The notes under the pieces were generated by a model, which was given only the letters and a program-made list of their open reading frames with translations, made no database searches and was not told where the DNA came from. Below are positions 25,834 to 33,727 of a DNA stretch of 64,000 nt, piece by piece. Every line of letters starts with the position of its first letter. The first letter of the stretch is position 1. The stretch is from Bin87 sp965208015 (GTDB lineage: Bacteria; Chloroflexota; Dehalococcoidia; Lucifugimonadales; UBA3495). The position numbers were made by a program, and so were the translations under genes. Where the stretch lies: contig OZ242308.1 in NCBI GenBank assembly GCA_965208015.1, forward strand, positions 1,443,069-1,507,068, given 5' to 3'.

Positions 25834-26097
25834 ATGGTCACAGTTCTGGAGCCACGAACCCAGATCGGGCAGGGAACCGGGCATCGAAAGTGTGACGGGT
25901 GCCCCCGGTGCGAGCGGCCCGACAGTCCCACGTGCAATATCCCTCACCCGAAATTCGCCAATCGGCATCCGGTTTGCAAAGTGTGCGGACACTGCGTCCT
26001 GCGCGGTCAGCACCAGGACGATGCTTCGGACTTGGACGACCATCCCGGGTTCAGCGCCGGCGGGCCCGGGTCGGCAGGCCGGCCCAGCCTCAACTGA
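25834..26097 (+). CDS. Small Cys-rich, putative zinc-ribbon protein
   Basis: 87 residues from ATG with a GAAGGGAAGG purine stretch upstream. Seven Cys and several His are concentrated between residues 20 and 53: 'CDGCPRCERP', a single C in 'SPTCNIPHP', then 'RHPVCKVCGHC'. The CxxC and CxxCxxC pairs suggest a metal-binding module or a beta-helix-associated cofactor protein. I do not recognise it. It sits between the LigB-like gene and the beta-helix gene on the same strand. The tail after residue 60 is low complexity. It could be a chance frame, but the clustered Cys spacing argues against that. Confidence 0.5.
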   Translation: MVTVLEPRTQIGQGTGHRKCDGCPRCERPDSPTCNIPHPKFANRHPVCKVCGHCVLRGQHQDDASDLDDHPGFSAGGPGSAGRPSLN

Positions 26098-26189
26098 ACC
26101 GGCCTGCGGTCGCCCCTACGCGGTCGGGTGATGGACTTTCGTACTCCGTTAGTGTTCGACCTTTCGAGCAGGCGACCCGGTGCCTTTCT

Positions 26190-27338
26190 ATGATCGATGT
26201 CCGTGTGACCCCGGGCCGGTACACCAGCGACACTTTTGAGCCGTCTCAATACCCGGGGCTTGAGGCCCAACCCCCGCCCGGTACCGCTATCGAAATCAGC
26301 ACGAACGGCGTGTCGCTGGACCTCTCCGGCGTAGTGCTGGACGGTGAGCGTAACGGCGGGGGCGTTGGGATTTGGGTTCACGATTGCAAGGACGTCACCA
26401 TCGTCAACGGGATGGTGATCGGCTTCCACTACGGGATCCACGCCGACAAAGTGAGCAACTTGACCATACGGGGCTGCGTCGTATCGGACAACACCAATCC
26501 CCTGGATGCCGGCTGGCTGCCCGACATCCAGGCTCCGGTGGAGGAGGGGTTCGGCGGCGGCATATATCTCCGACAGGTTCGGCACAGCGTCATCGAGAAC
26601 AATCAAACCGGCAATAACTTCAACGGCATTAGCCTGGTCCGATCGGTTCACAACGTAATCTCGGCGAACAACGCCTCGCACTGCGGCAATGTGGGGATTT
26701 ATCTGTTGAAATCCAGCTACAACCAGATAATGGCTAACCAGGCCGAGCACTGCATCCGCTATACCGACCGCTTCTGGTGCGACACCGCGGACTCGGCGGG
26801 GATACTGCTGGAGGACGGCTCCAACCACAACCGGATTACGGGCAACAGCCTGCGCTACAGCGGGGACGGGTTCTTCATCCGCGGACACAACGGCGAACCT
26901 TCCCACGACAATTTCGTGGCCCGCAATAACGCCAGCTATTCGCCTAACAACGCATTCGAGGCGGTGTTCTGCTCGGACAACGTCTTTGAAGACAACGTAG
27001 CAAACTACTCTAACTACGGGTTCTGGCTGGGATACTCGACCAACTCGACGGTGCGCTGCAACGAAATTCGGGCCAACCGTTTCGATGGGGTCGCCATCGA
27101 GCACGGGCAGGGCAATGTTATCGAGGACAACCTGATTGAAGGGAACCGCAACGGCATCCGGCTCTGGAGCGACCCGGCCCGGCAAACGCCGGGAAGCGCG
27201 GGGAACCCCAGGCGACGCTACGCCGTATCGGGCAATCGGATTGCAGGCTCCCGAGAGTGTGGCATCTCAGTGACAAGCGACCACGCCCTTGCTCTGAAGG
27301 CAACAGCTACGAGCGGAACGCCCGCGATTGCCGACTGA
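26190..27338 (+). CDS. Right-handed parallel beta-helix repeat protein (NosD/PbH1-like)
   Basis: 382 residues from the ATG at 26190; the frame is open further upstream but that part is not beta-helix-like and overlaps the Cys-rich frame. Repeating turns with N/D ladders: 'NVTIVNGMVIGF'-like rungs, 'VIENNQTGNNFNGISLVRSVHNVISANNASHCGNVGIYLLKSSYNQIMANQAEHC', 'HNRITGNSLRYSGDGFFIRG', 'NVIEDNLIEGNRNGIRLW'. Such proteins are carbohydrate lyases, epimerases or NosD. No signal peptide is visible. Ribosome site weak. It is followed 21 bp later by GMC copy B, suggesting cotranscription and perhaps sugar-acid chemistry. Confidence 0.82.
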   Translation: MIDVRVTPGRYTSDTFEPSQYPGLEAQPPPGTAIEISTNGVSLDLSGVVLDGERNGGGVGIWVHDCKDVTIVNGMVIGFHYGIHADKVSNLTIRGCVVSDNTNPLDAGWLPDIQAPVEEGFGGGIYLRQVRHSVIENNQTGNNFNGISLVRSVHNVISANNASHCGNVGIYLLKSSYNQIMANQAEHCIRYTDRFWCDTADSAGILLEDGSNHNRITGNSLRYSGDGFFIRGHNGEPSHDNFVARNNASYSPNNAFEAVFCSDNVFEDNVANYSNYGFWLGYSTNSTVRCNEIRANRFDGVAIEHGQGNVIEDNLIEGNRNGIRLWSDPARQTPGSAGNPRRRYAVSGNRIAGSRECGISVTSDHALALKATATSGTPAIAD

Positions 27339-27359
27339 CGATCCCCTTTGAGAGAAACC

Positions 27360-28979
27360 ATGAAATACGAAGTCGTGATTGTTGGAGCCGGCTCCGCCGG
27401 TTCGGTGCTGGCCGCACGGCTATCTGAAGACCCGGGGCGCTCGGTGCTGCTGTTGGAAGCGGGGCCTGATTATCCGGACTTCGAACTGCTGCCCGACGAG
27501 TTGAAGTACGGCTTCGCCGCCGCTCCGGTTCCGCCGGCGGCACGGACTGCCGCCGGCCATCCGACATGGTTGACCACCGACCCGCACAACTGGCAGTTCA
27601 CGGCAACCGCGACCGACCTCGCGCCGCCCATGCTGGTACCCCGAGGCCGGGTTACCGGCGGCTCCAGCGCCATCAACTCCTCGGCCTTCTACCGCGGTGT
27701 GCCGGAGGATTTCGACGCCTGGGCCTCCCGAGGCAACGACGAGTGGAGTTACGAAAGGGTCCTGCCGTTCTTCCGCAAGTCGGAAACGGACGTGGACCAA
27801 CGCGGAGACTACCACGGCGCCGACGGGCCAATCTTCGTCCACCATTCGAATCCCGATGCTTGGGATGACGCGCAGAGGGCGTTCTTCGACGCCTGCCGGG
27901 CCAGTGGCTACGATCAGGCCGAAGACCACAACCATCCTGACTCCAACGGAGTCGGGCCGGGCATCACCAACAACCACAACGGCGTGCGGTTCAGCACCGC
28001 CCTGGGCTACCTGGACCTGGCCCGCCACCGGCTCAACCTGACGGTGCGGCCCAATTGCCAGGCGCACCGTATCCTTTTTCAAGGCAACCGCGCTAGCGGT
28101 TTGCTGGTGGAGAGCGGCGGCGAGACGTTTACCGTTGAAGCCGAGGAAATCATCCTCAGCGCCGGCGCGGTGGGTTCGCCCCACCTGTTGCTGCTCTCTG
28201 GAGTGGGCCCGGCTGCGCAGCTGGCGAGTCTGGGAATACCGGTGGTGCGAGACGTTCCGGGAGTGGGGCAGAACCTGAAAGACCACCCCAAGGTGTACGT
28301 CACCTGGGAAGTGGGTGCTGGATTTGAAGCCGTCGCCAACCGCGGAGCTGGCGGGGCAGCGCTGCGACTGACCGCTCCAAACTCACATTTGCGGAACGAT
28401 CTGGGGATCAGCCTTTCCGGGCCGGCAGTGCCCCGTATCAGGGGAGTCTCACCCACGGCAGCGGCGCAGGGGTCACGTTCCTGGCAAGACGGCTCGGGCC
28501 GACACTTCGAGATGATGGTTGCTTTGCTTTTGCCGGAGAGCCAGGGGGAGCTGACACTATCCTCGCCCAACCATCGGGTGCAGCCGGCTATGCGCTACAA
28601 CTACCTGGCTGAGCCTTTTGACCGGGAGCGACTGAGGGCAGGAGTCCGCCTGGCCCTGGAGTTGGCGGAACGACCCGAACTTGCTCCGCTGCTGCCGAGA
28701 CGCATCGAACCCGAGGACGGTGACCTCGCCAGTGACGACGCCCTGGATCAGTGGCTGCTGCGGGAAGCGACGACCTACTCCCACATTTCGTGCACGTGTC
28801 GAATGGGGCCGTCCGATGATGCGTTGGCCGTGGTGGACCAGTACGGGAGAGTCCACGGCATGGAAGGGCTGCGCATCGTCGACGCCTCGATCATGCCCGA
28901 TTTGGTTCGCGCACCCATCAACCCGGCGGTAATCATGGTCGCGGAACGGGTGGCGGACTTCATCAAGGCTGGCAAGTGA
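27360..28979 (+). CDS. GMC-family FAD oxidoreductase, copy B
   Basis: 539 residues from the ATG at 27360 (GAGAGAAACC upstream). FAD motif GAGSAG in 'VVIVGAGSAGSVLAARLSEDP', GMC signature 'GRVTGGSSAINSSAFYRG', second signature 'GAVGSPHLLLLSGVGP', catalytic region 'TTYSHISCTCRMG' and 'RAPINPAVIMVAERVADFIKAGK'. The last sequence is nearly shared with copy A, but an insert of about 25 residues near residue 55 and the Pro/Ile in place of the NTN of copy A set it apart. Oxidises an alcohol or sugar; substrate unknown. Likely in one transcript with the beta-helix gene upstream. Confidence 0.92.
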   Translation: MKYEVVIVGAGSAGSVLAARLSEDPGRSVLLLEAGPDYPDFELLPDELKYGFAAAPVPPAARTAAGHPTWLTTDPHNWQFTATATDLAPPMLVPRGRVTGGSSAINSSAFYRGVPEDFDAWASRGNDEWSYERVLPFFRKSETDVDQRGDYHGADGPIFVHHSNPDAWDDAQRAFFDACRASGYDQAEDHNHPDSNGVGPGITNNHNGVRFSTALGYLDLARHRLNLTVRPNCQAHRILFQGNRASGLLVESGGETFTVEAEEIILSAGAVGSPHLLLLSGVGPAAQLASLGIPVVRDVPGVGQNLKDHPKVYVTWEVGAGFEAVANRGAGGAALRLTAPNSHLRNDLGISLSGPAVPRIRGVSPTAAAQGSRSWQDGSGRHFEMMVALLLPESQGELTLSSPNHRVQPAMRYNYLAEPFDRERLRAGVRLALELAERPELAPLLPRRIEPEDGDLASDDALDQWLLREATTYSHISCTCRMGPSDDALAVVDQYGRVHGMEGLRIVDASIMPDLVRAPINPAVIMVAERVADFIKAGK

Positions 28980-29072
28980 TCTGGCGCGGGGCGCGCGACT
29001 TGCGATAGCAGGACTGGCGATATATGCTCGCCGCGATTTTGGCTTACGTGGTTGAGTGACAGGCGGGATGAA

Positions 29073-29855
29073 ATGAGGCTTGACGGCAAAGTAGCGATTG
29101 TGACGGGCGGCAGCCGCGGGATCGGGCGCGCCATCTGCCTCGGATTGGGAGAGGCCGGTGCGTCGGTGGTGGTGGCGTCGAGGACTGAGGAAGACCGGTC
29201 CGCCGGCACCGAGTACGAGAAGTACGGGTCGGGTGACATACGCGATACAGCGGCGCAGATCACCGCGCGCGGAGGCTCGGCGCTGGCGGTCCGCTGCGAC
29301 GTGGCCCGGGTCGAGGACATTCAAAATCTGGTCAATGCCACGCTGGATCACTTCGGACGCATCGACGCTCTCGTGTGCAACGCGGGCATGGACTGCGAAT
29401 CTCCGGTGGTCGACCTGGACATTGATCTGCTGGACCAGTGCCTTGCGGTCAACGTGCGCGGCCCGTTGCTCCTCTGCAAGTATGCGCTGCCTCCCATGAT
29501 CGCCCGCGGCGAGGGCGGCTCCATCTACTGCGTCACCTCAGGCTCGGCAAGGAACTACCGCGAGGGCCGGGTAGTCTACTCCATGAGCAAGGCCGCGCTG
29601 GAGCGGATGTTTTTCAGCCTGGCCGAAGAGGTCAGACCGCACAACATCGCGGTCAATGTCTTCGAGCCCGGCCGGGTAGACACTTGGATGAACCGGCGCG
29701 GGGACTGGCCGGGAACGGCCCACATACCCATGGTTCAGCCCGAAGCCCTGGCGCCGCCTGGTGTATGGCTTGCGGGGCAGACGGCGGAAACTCTGACGGG
29801 CGAGTTGGTATCGCGGGCCGAATTTGGAGTGACCTGGGGGCCGCAGGCTGAATAG
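29073..29855 (+). CDS. SDR-family NAD(P)-dependent oxidoreductase
   Basis: 260 residues from the ATG at 29073, with GGCGGG upstream. Classical short-chain dehydrogenase: TGGSRGIG cofactor loop at residues 12-19, 'LVCNAGMD' (NAG), catalytic Ser in 'CVTSGSA' and YxxxK in 'VVYSMSKAALERM'. C-terminal 'AEFGVTWG'. An insertion 'RTEEDRSAGTEYEKYGSGDIRDTA' after the second strand is longer than in typical members. Substrate unknown. 93 bp after the GMC gene on the same strand. Confidence 0.93.
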   Translation: MRLDGKVAIVTGGSRGIGRAICLGLGEAGASVVVASRTEEDRSAGTEYEKYGSGDIRDTAAQITARGGSALAVRCDVARVEDIQNLVNATLDHFGRIDALVCNAGMDCESPVVDLDIDLLDQCLAVNVRGPLLLCKYALPPMIARGEGGSIYCVTSGSARNYREGRVVYSMSKAALERMFFSLAEEVRPHNIAVNVFEPGRVDTWMNRRGDWPGTAHIPMVQPEALAPPGVWLAGQTAETLTGELVSRAEFGVTWGPQAE

Positions 29856-30280
29856 GCGACCTGCTCCCCTGAGGGCGCCGGTCGCGGGCGGGACGAACGA
29901 AAAAATTGCGTTCCGCGCATGAGTTGAGCACGAAACGCCTTTTTCAGGGGTCAGTTGAGGAGGAAGTGGTGGGGCTGGCGTCCGCAGAATTCGAAAGCAA
30001 TCCGCGCTCATATTCAAGGATAATCGAGCGCGACATCGCATATGTGTACCAATTCGTGTACCAAATTATTGCCGGTGGCGAACACATCGGGCCGTTCTCT
30101 ACTCGCCTGCCCCCACTGTTTCGAACCTTCGTCAAGTACGTGGCAAGGATATCATGCCGCGGCGTTCAACTTTGCGCCCAGTGCCCTGATTACAGGGGAT
30201 GCCTCATCAGTCCGCCACCGGCGCAACCCTTTGACCAATAGTTGACGGGGTGACCATAGCAAAGGCCCGGCTCACCACCA
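29856..30280. other. Gene-poor gap with one 20-bp shared repeat
   Basis: No gene convinces here; short frames lack ribosome sites and family likeness. It contains a tandem-heptamer sequence at 30044-30063 (two GTGTACC units 13 nt apart) that is repeated at 45716-45735 with one difference. Confidence 0.55.
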
Positions 30281-31022
30281 CTAGTACTCAGTCAACGTTG
30301 GAAAGACAGGGGTAAAAACGATGGAGTTTGGTACTGGCGTCTTTGGTGCCGAAGCGCCAGTTTATGCCGACGCCGGCTGCGTTGAGGCAGATCTCGTTGC
30401 GTCAGGAGCGCCAGACCATGGCTCAACGCAGTGAGACGTTGCCGGAAGAAGTCTGGCGGGAGATCACCATGGCTATGAGCAGCCAGGGGCCACGCACCTA
30501 CCGTTACAGTGCCCAACGGGTGCGGGTAACTCGCCGACGCAAACCGGGCGAGGTCCTCTGGGCGATTTATCGTCAGAACCGGGATGGCAGCGAGCCCCGT
30601 TACTACCTCTCCAACGCTCCTGAAGACACGCCGTTGGAAACCTTGGCTTATGTGGGAGGCTCCCGAAGACGCATCGAAACCGAGTTCGAGACCGAGAAAA
30701 GTGACGTGGGACTGGATGAGTACTAAGTCCGCACTTGGGCAGGCTGGCATCATCACATCGCCATGTGCCTGCTGGCCGGGGCCTTCCTGCTGACCCTGCA
30801 ATAGGATTGGGGGAAAAAGATGCCCCAGATCACCCGGCCCCAGGTGTACCGGGTGGTGCGTGAACTGATGCCAAAGGAACGGTTCGGGCCGGAAGAACTG
30901 CGGTTATGACTACTGGACGTCCGGCAGCGCAACGAACGGGCCAGACGCTCTCACGAGAAACGCTGCGCTGCCCACTATGCCACCACCGGCATGCCTCCCT
31001 AAATCCGTCGTTGTAATACTAG
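30281..31022 (+). mobile_element. Decayed IS701-like insertion sequence
   Basis: About 742 bp between imperfect ends: CTAGTACTCAGTCAACG at the left and the reverse complement of CTAGTATTACAACGACG at the right. It carries only the 3' part of a transposase with stop codons. IS701-type elements are about 1.3-1.4 kb, so this is an internally deleted remnant. Boundaries are by eye. Confidence 0.6.
30328..30990 (+). pseudogene. IS701-like transposase, C-terminal remnant with three stop codons
   Basis: One reading frame carries 'RYYLSNAPEDTPLETLAYVGGSRRRIETEFETEKSDVGLDEY' and then, past a TAA at 30724, 'VRTWAGWHHHIAMCLLAGAFLLTL', the conserved end of IS701-type DDE transposases with the Glu of the DDE triad in 'ETEFETEKSDVGLDEY'. 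Further in-frame stops are TAG at 30802 and TGA at 30907. All three types of stop in one frame without frameshift show point-mutation decay. Confidence 0.8.
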
Positions 31023-31155
31023 GGACCAGCGTTTCCTAATGTTGCACATCCTATTGAAACATCTTGCCTCCCCGTGATGCCGAAGTTGGGATTTTTGCCC
31101 GCCGCCGGCGGTAGTGTGTGGAATATAGGGCAAGGATGTTGAGAAATTGTCAATG

Positions 31156-32580
31156 TCAGGACAGGGGTACGTCGAAACCGAAGCGGCTGCCGGCGCCTTC
31201 CTCACTTTCCGCCCAGATGACGCCGCCGTGAGCCTCCACCAGCTGGCGGGCGATGGTCAGGCCGAGGCCTGTTCCTCCGGTTTCACGGCCGCGAGACGGA
31301 TCAACCCGGTACAGGCGATCAAACACGCGGGACAGCGCATCCGCCGGAATGCCGGAACCAGTGTCGGCCACCGTGACCCGCACCACATCGTCGTGCCGAC
31401 TAGCTGATACGGTAACCGTTCCGGCGGGCGGAGTGTGGCGGATGGCGTTCTCAACCAGATTGCCCATCACCTGCTCAATCCGCACGCGGTCCAGGTCCAG
31501 CTCGGGCAGTCCAACAGGAACGTCCGACGCCAGCCGGATGGACGCGGCCTCGGCGCGAGGCCGAAAAGCGTCGGCAACGCGAGCAATCATGTCGCCGATG
31601 GACTCCGGCACCTTGGTCAGCCGCAGCTCGTGGGCCTCGGTTTGGGCCAGCAACCCAAGGTCGCCAACTAACCGGTTGAGGTACAGTGTCTGGTTGTGTA
31701 CAGTGTTCAGGGTTTCGGTGTCAGGTTCCAACAGTCCATCCTGCATGGCCTCGATGTGGCCCTGGATGTTGGCCAGCGGTGTCCGCAGTTCGTGGGCGAC
31801 ATCGGCAACTATCCTGCGCCGCTGCAGCTCGGAATCCTCCAGGGCATCGGCCATGGCGTTGAACGCATGGCCCAGTTCCGCGATTTCATCGTTCCCCTTC
31901 ACCGCAACCCTGCTGGACAGGTCGCCACGTCCCAGGTCCCGCGCCGCTGTGGTCAAACCCCCAACGGATCTCAGGACACGGCGGGAGAGCAGCAGCACCA
32001 GGACCACACCAACCACGCAGGCGCCGAGCCCGGCCACGGTCATCGCATCGTTAACGGCCTCGGCGAGCTCGGTCAGCGCGGGCTCGGCGTCATCCGCCCC
32101 CTCCCGGCCGTCGGAGATCAGCGGAATTAGCCCTCGTTCCGGCGCGCCAACTATCACTGAACCCACCTGGACATTGTCGGACACGACCGGCGTGAAATAA
32201 CGCAATGGGGGCAGAGGCAGCTCATGATCACCTCTTCGACCATGGCCCCCGCGCCAGCGCTTGGCGTTCCTGCTGTCCCCGACCACGTTTCCGGCGGCGT
32301 CCAGCGCCACGATTTCCCGCTCAACCTGATAACTGGTCAGGTCAATGAAGTTCTGAACTCCGTCCCAGCCGCCGCTGGAACGGTAAAAATCGGCTAACCC
32401 TACAGTAACCCGGTGCGCGCGCACCCGGTCCTGCTCGGACTGGAGGTGGGCCGCTTCGTGGTGGGCCGCTAATCCGGTGTAAAGGGCGACCGCTCCAGTG
32501 GACAGGGCCAGGATGGCGGCGAAACCCAACACCAGGCGCATCTGGAGACCGAATTTCCATCTGGGCATTGCCAAAACCAT
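31156..32580 (-). CDS. Sensor histidine kinase (BaeS-like, HAMP)
   Basis: 474 residues from the ATG at 32580 behind GAGGTGGGTT; upstream frame extension is noise from the broken regulator. Helix 1 at residues 15-38, a periplasmic sensor of about 140 residues, helix 2 at about 180-199, HAMP 'LRSVGGLTTAARDLGRGDLSSRVAVKGNDEIAELGHAFNAMADAL', phospho-acceptor His263 in 'DVAHELRTPL', N-box 'GNLVENAIRHTPP', G-boxes 'ADTGSGIP' and 'GGTGLGLTIARQLVEAHGG'. All ATP-site motifs look intact. Its partner regulator gene upstream is frameshifted, so the kinase is an orphan unless it signals to another regulator. The sensor loop is rich in His/Arg/Gly. Confidence 0.93.
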   Translation of the reverse strand: MVLAMPRWKFGLQMRLVLGFAAILALSTGAVALYTGLAAHHEAAHLQSEQDRVRAHRVTVGLADFYRSSGGWDGVQNFIDLTSYQVEREIVALDAAGNVVGDSRNAKRWRGGHGRRGDHELPLPPLRYFTPVVSDNVQVGSVIVGAPERGLIPLISDGREGADDAEPALTELAEAVNDAMTVAGLGACVVGVVLVLLLSRRVLRSVGGLTTAARDLGRGDLSSRVAVKGNDEIAELGHAFNAMADALEDSELQRRRIVADVAHELRTPLANIQGHIEAMQDGLLEPDTETLNTVHNQTLYLNRLVGDLGLLAQTEAHELRLTKVPESIGDMIARVADAFRPRAEAASIRLASDVPVGLPELDLDRVRIEQVMGNLVENAIRHTPPAGTVTVSASRHDDVVRVTVADTGSGIPADALSRVFDRLYRVDPSRGRETGGTGLGLTIARQLVEAHGGVIWAESEEGAGSRFGFDVPLS

Positions 32581-33438
32581 AACCCACCTCGTGAACGGTC
32601 GGGACGTAGCGCTGTCGCCTGGCGCACTGCTCAATTTTGGGTCTGCGGTTGGCGACAAACGTGTCAACGATGCAGTGAGGGCCGTCGAAAGTCGCAACCG
32701 AAAACCTGGTGAATGATCAGGTTTCGGGTGAATGGCCGGCCCGGCGCCCCAGCCAACGCGGCCGCCAAACGAAGCTCGGTAGGGGTCAGCCAGAGCATAG
32801 CAATACAACGACGGCTTTGAGAGATCGTGCTGGACGCCGGTTGGTTGACAGCGCACGATGGCCCTTCGCCGCTCAATTCTTGTGCTCAATACAGAGGAAC
32901 ATCCCCGGCTCAGTGATCGTCGTTGGAATACTAGCCTCTCCACCATTGACCGTCCAGTTCTTGAGATCGATGGTCAACCAGCCGGAAGGAAGTAGGGACC
33001 CTTCGGAGGCATCCATCTGCCGCGCTGTCCGCCGCGGCGCCCGCCTCGCGCCGGCAGCCGGCTCACGGGGACTGAATGGCTTGAGGATGTAGTCTTGCAC
33101 GTCCAGGTCCAGACCGATTGGCCGGTTCTTTTCGCCCACCCATGCGGCGGCCATGATGGTTGGCACGGTGGGCTCCCCGCGCAAAAAACGGCACGTTTCC
33201 TTGCCGTGCCGCCGCGGCAACATCAGGTCCGGCGCAATCAAACCGTGATCCAACCAGCGGTCAACTCGCCAACCGCTGATGCCTTGGCCCGCAGCAGCTA
33301 ATCGGCGGCGGTCCCGCTCAGGGTACAGACTCCCGACGCGCGAAATGCCGAGGTCGTCTTCAATCACCAGGATGTCGCTGGGGACATCTCCGTCGTGGAA
33401 GCCCAGCCTGTGGCGCCGCCCTCCCCCTCTGAAGAACA
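32570..33438 (-). pseudogene. OmpR-family response regulator, frameshifted
   Basis: Receiver remains: 'DILVIEDDLGISRV' (acidic pair), 'LIAPDLMLPRRHGKE' (phospho-acceptor Asp) and 'VQDYILKPFSPRE' (Lys). The receiver is itself degraded. The frame then stops near 32873 after 'IPTTITEPGMFLCIEHKN'. The winged-helix domain continues in two other frames: 'LTPTELRLAAALAGAPGRPFTRNLIIHQVFGCDF', then 'FDGPHCIVDTFVANRR' and 'YVPTVHEVGYGFG', so at least two frameshifts. It overlaps the kinase start by a few bases, the usual layout of such operons. Start is uncertain. Confidence 0.8.
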
Positions 33439-33467
33439 TTTCCACCGAGACAAAACCTTCTGTCAAC

Positions 33468-33516
33468 ATTGACGAAGAGAATGACAGCTCGAGGAAAACC
33501 GGGTGTCCAGAAGCGG
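33468..33516 (+). repeat. 49-bp direct repeat, left copy, flanking the efflux cassette
   Basis: Begins ATTGACGAAG, contains GAGGAAAAC and GTCCAGAA, and is matched with a few differences at 38960-39009 in the same orientation. The two copies enclose the RND pump and its adaptor. Confidence 0.7.
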
Positions 33517-33727
33517 ATGAATCCGCGAATCGCGAACCTTGGGTTCCTGTCAATCGTGATGCCTACACATCTTCTTAATGTTCGGATGGTATCAGGTTGC
33601 CAATCTCCAAAGAAATTCATCGAGCCAAACACTGCGCCAAGGCGCCGACCTACGACGTCGAACTGCAAGGTTCATTCACTGTCTGTGTTGCCGTGGGCGG
33701 AAGCGGCCCGCGGTCTGATGTCACCCT

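Noticed and set aside
29906..30241. Possible small gene of 111 codons
   Set aside because: No ribosome site, no recognisable motif, and it lies across the shared 20-bp repeat.
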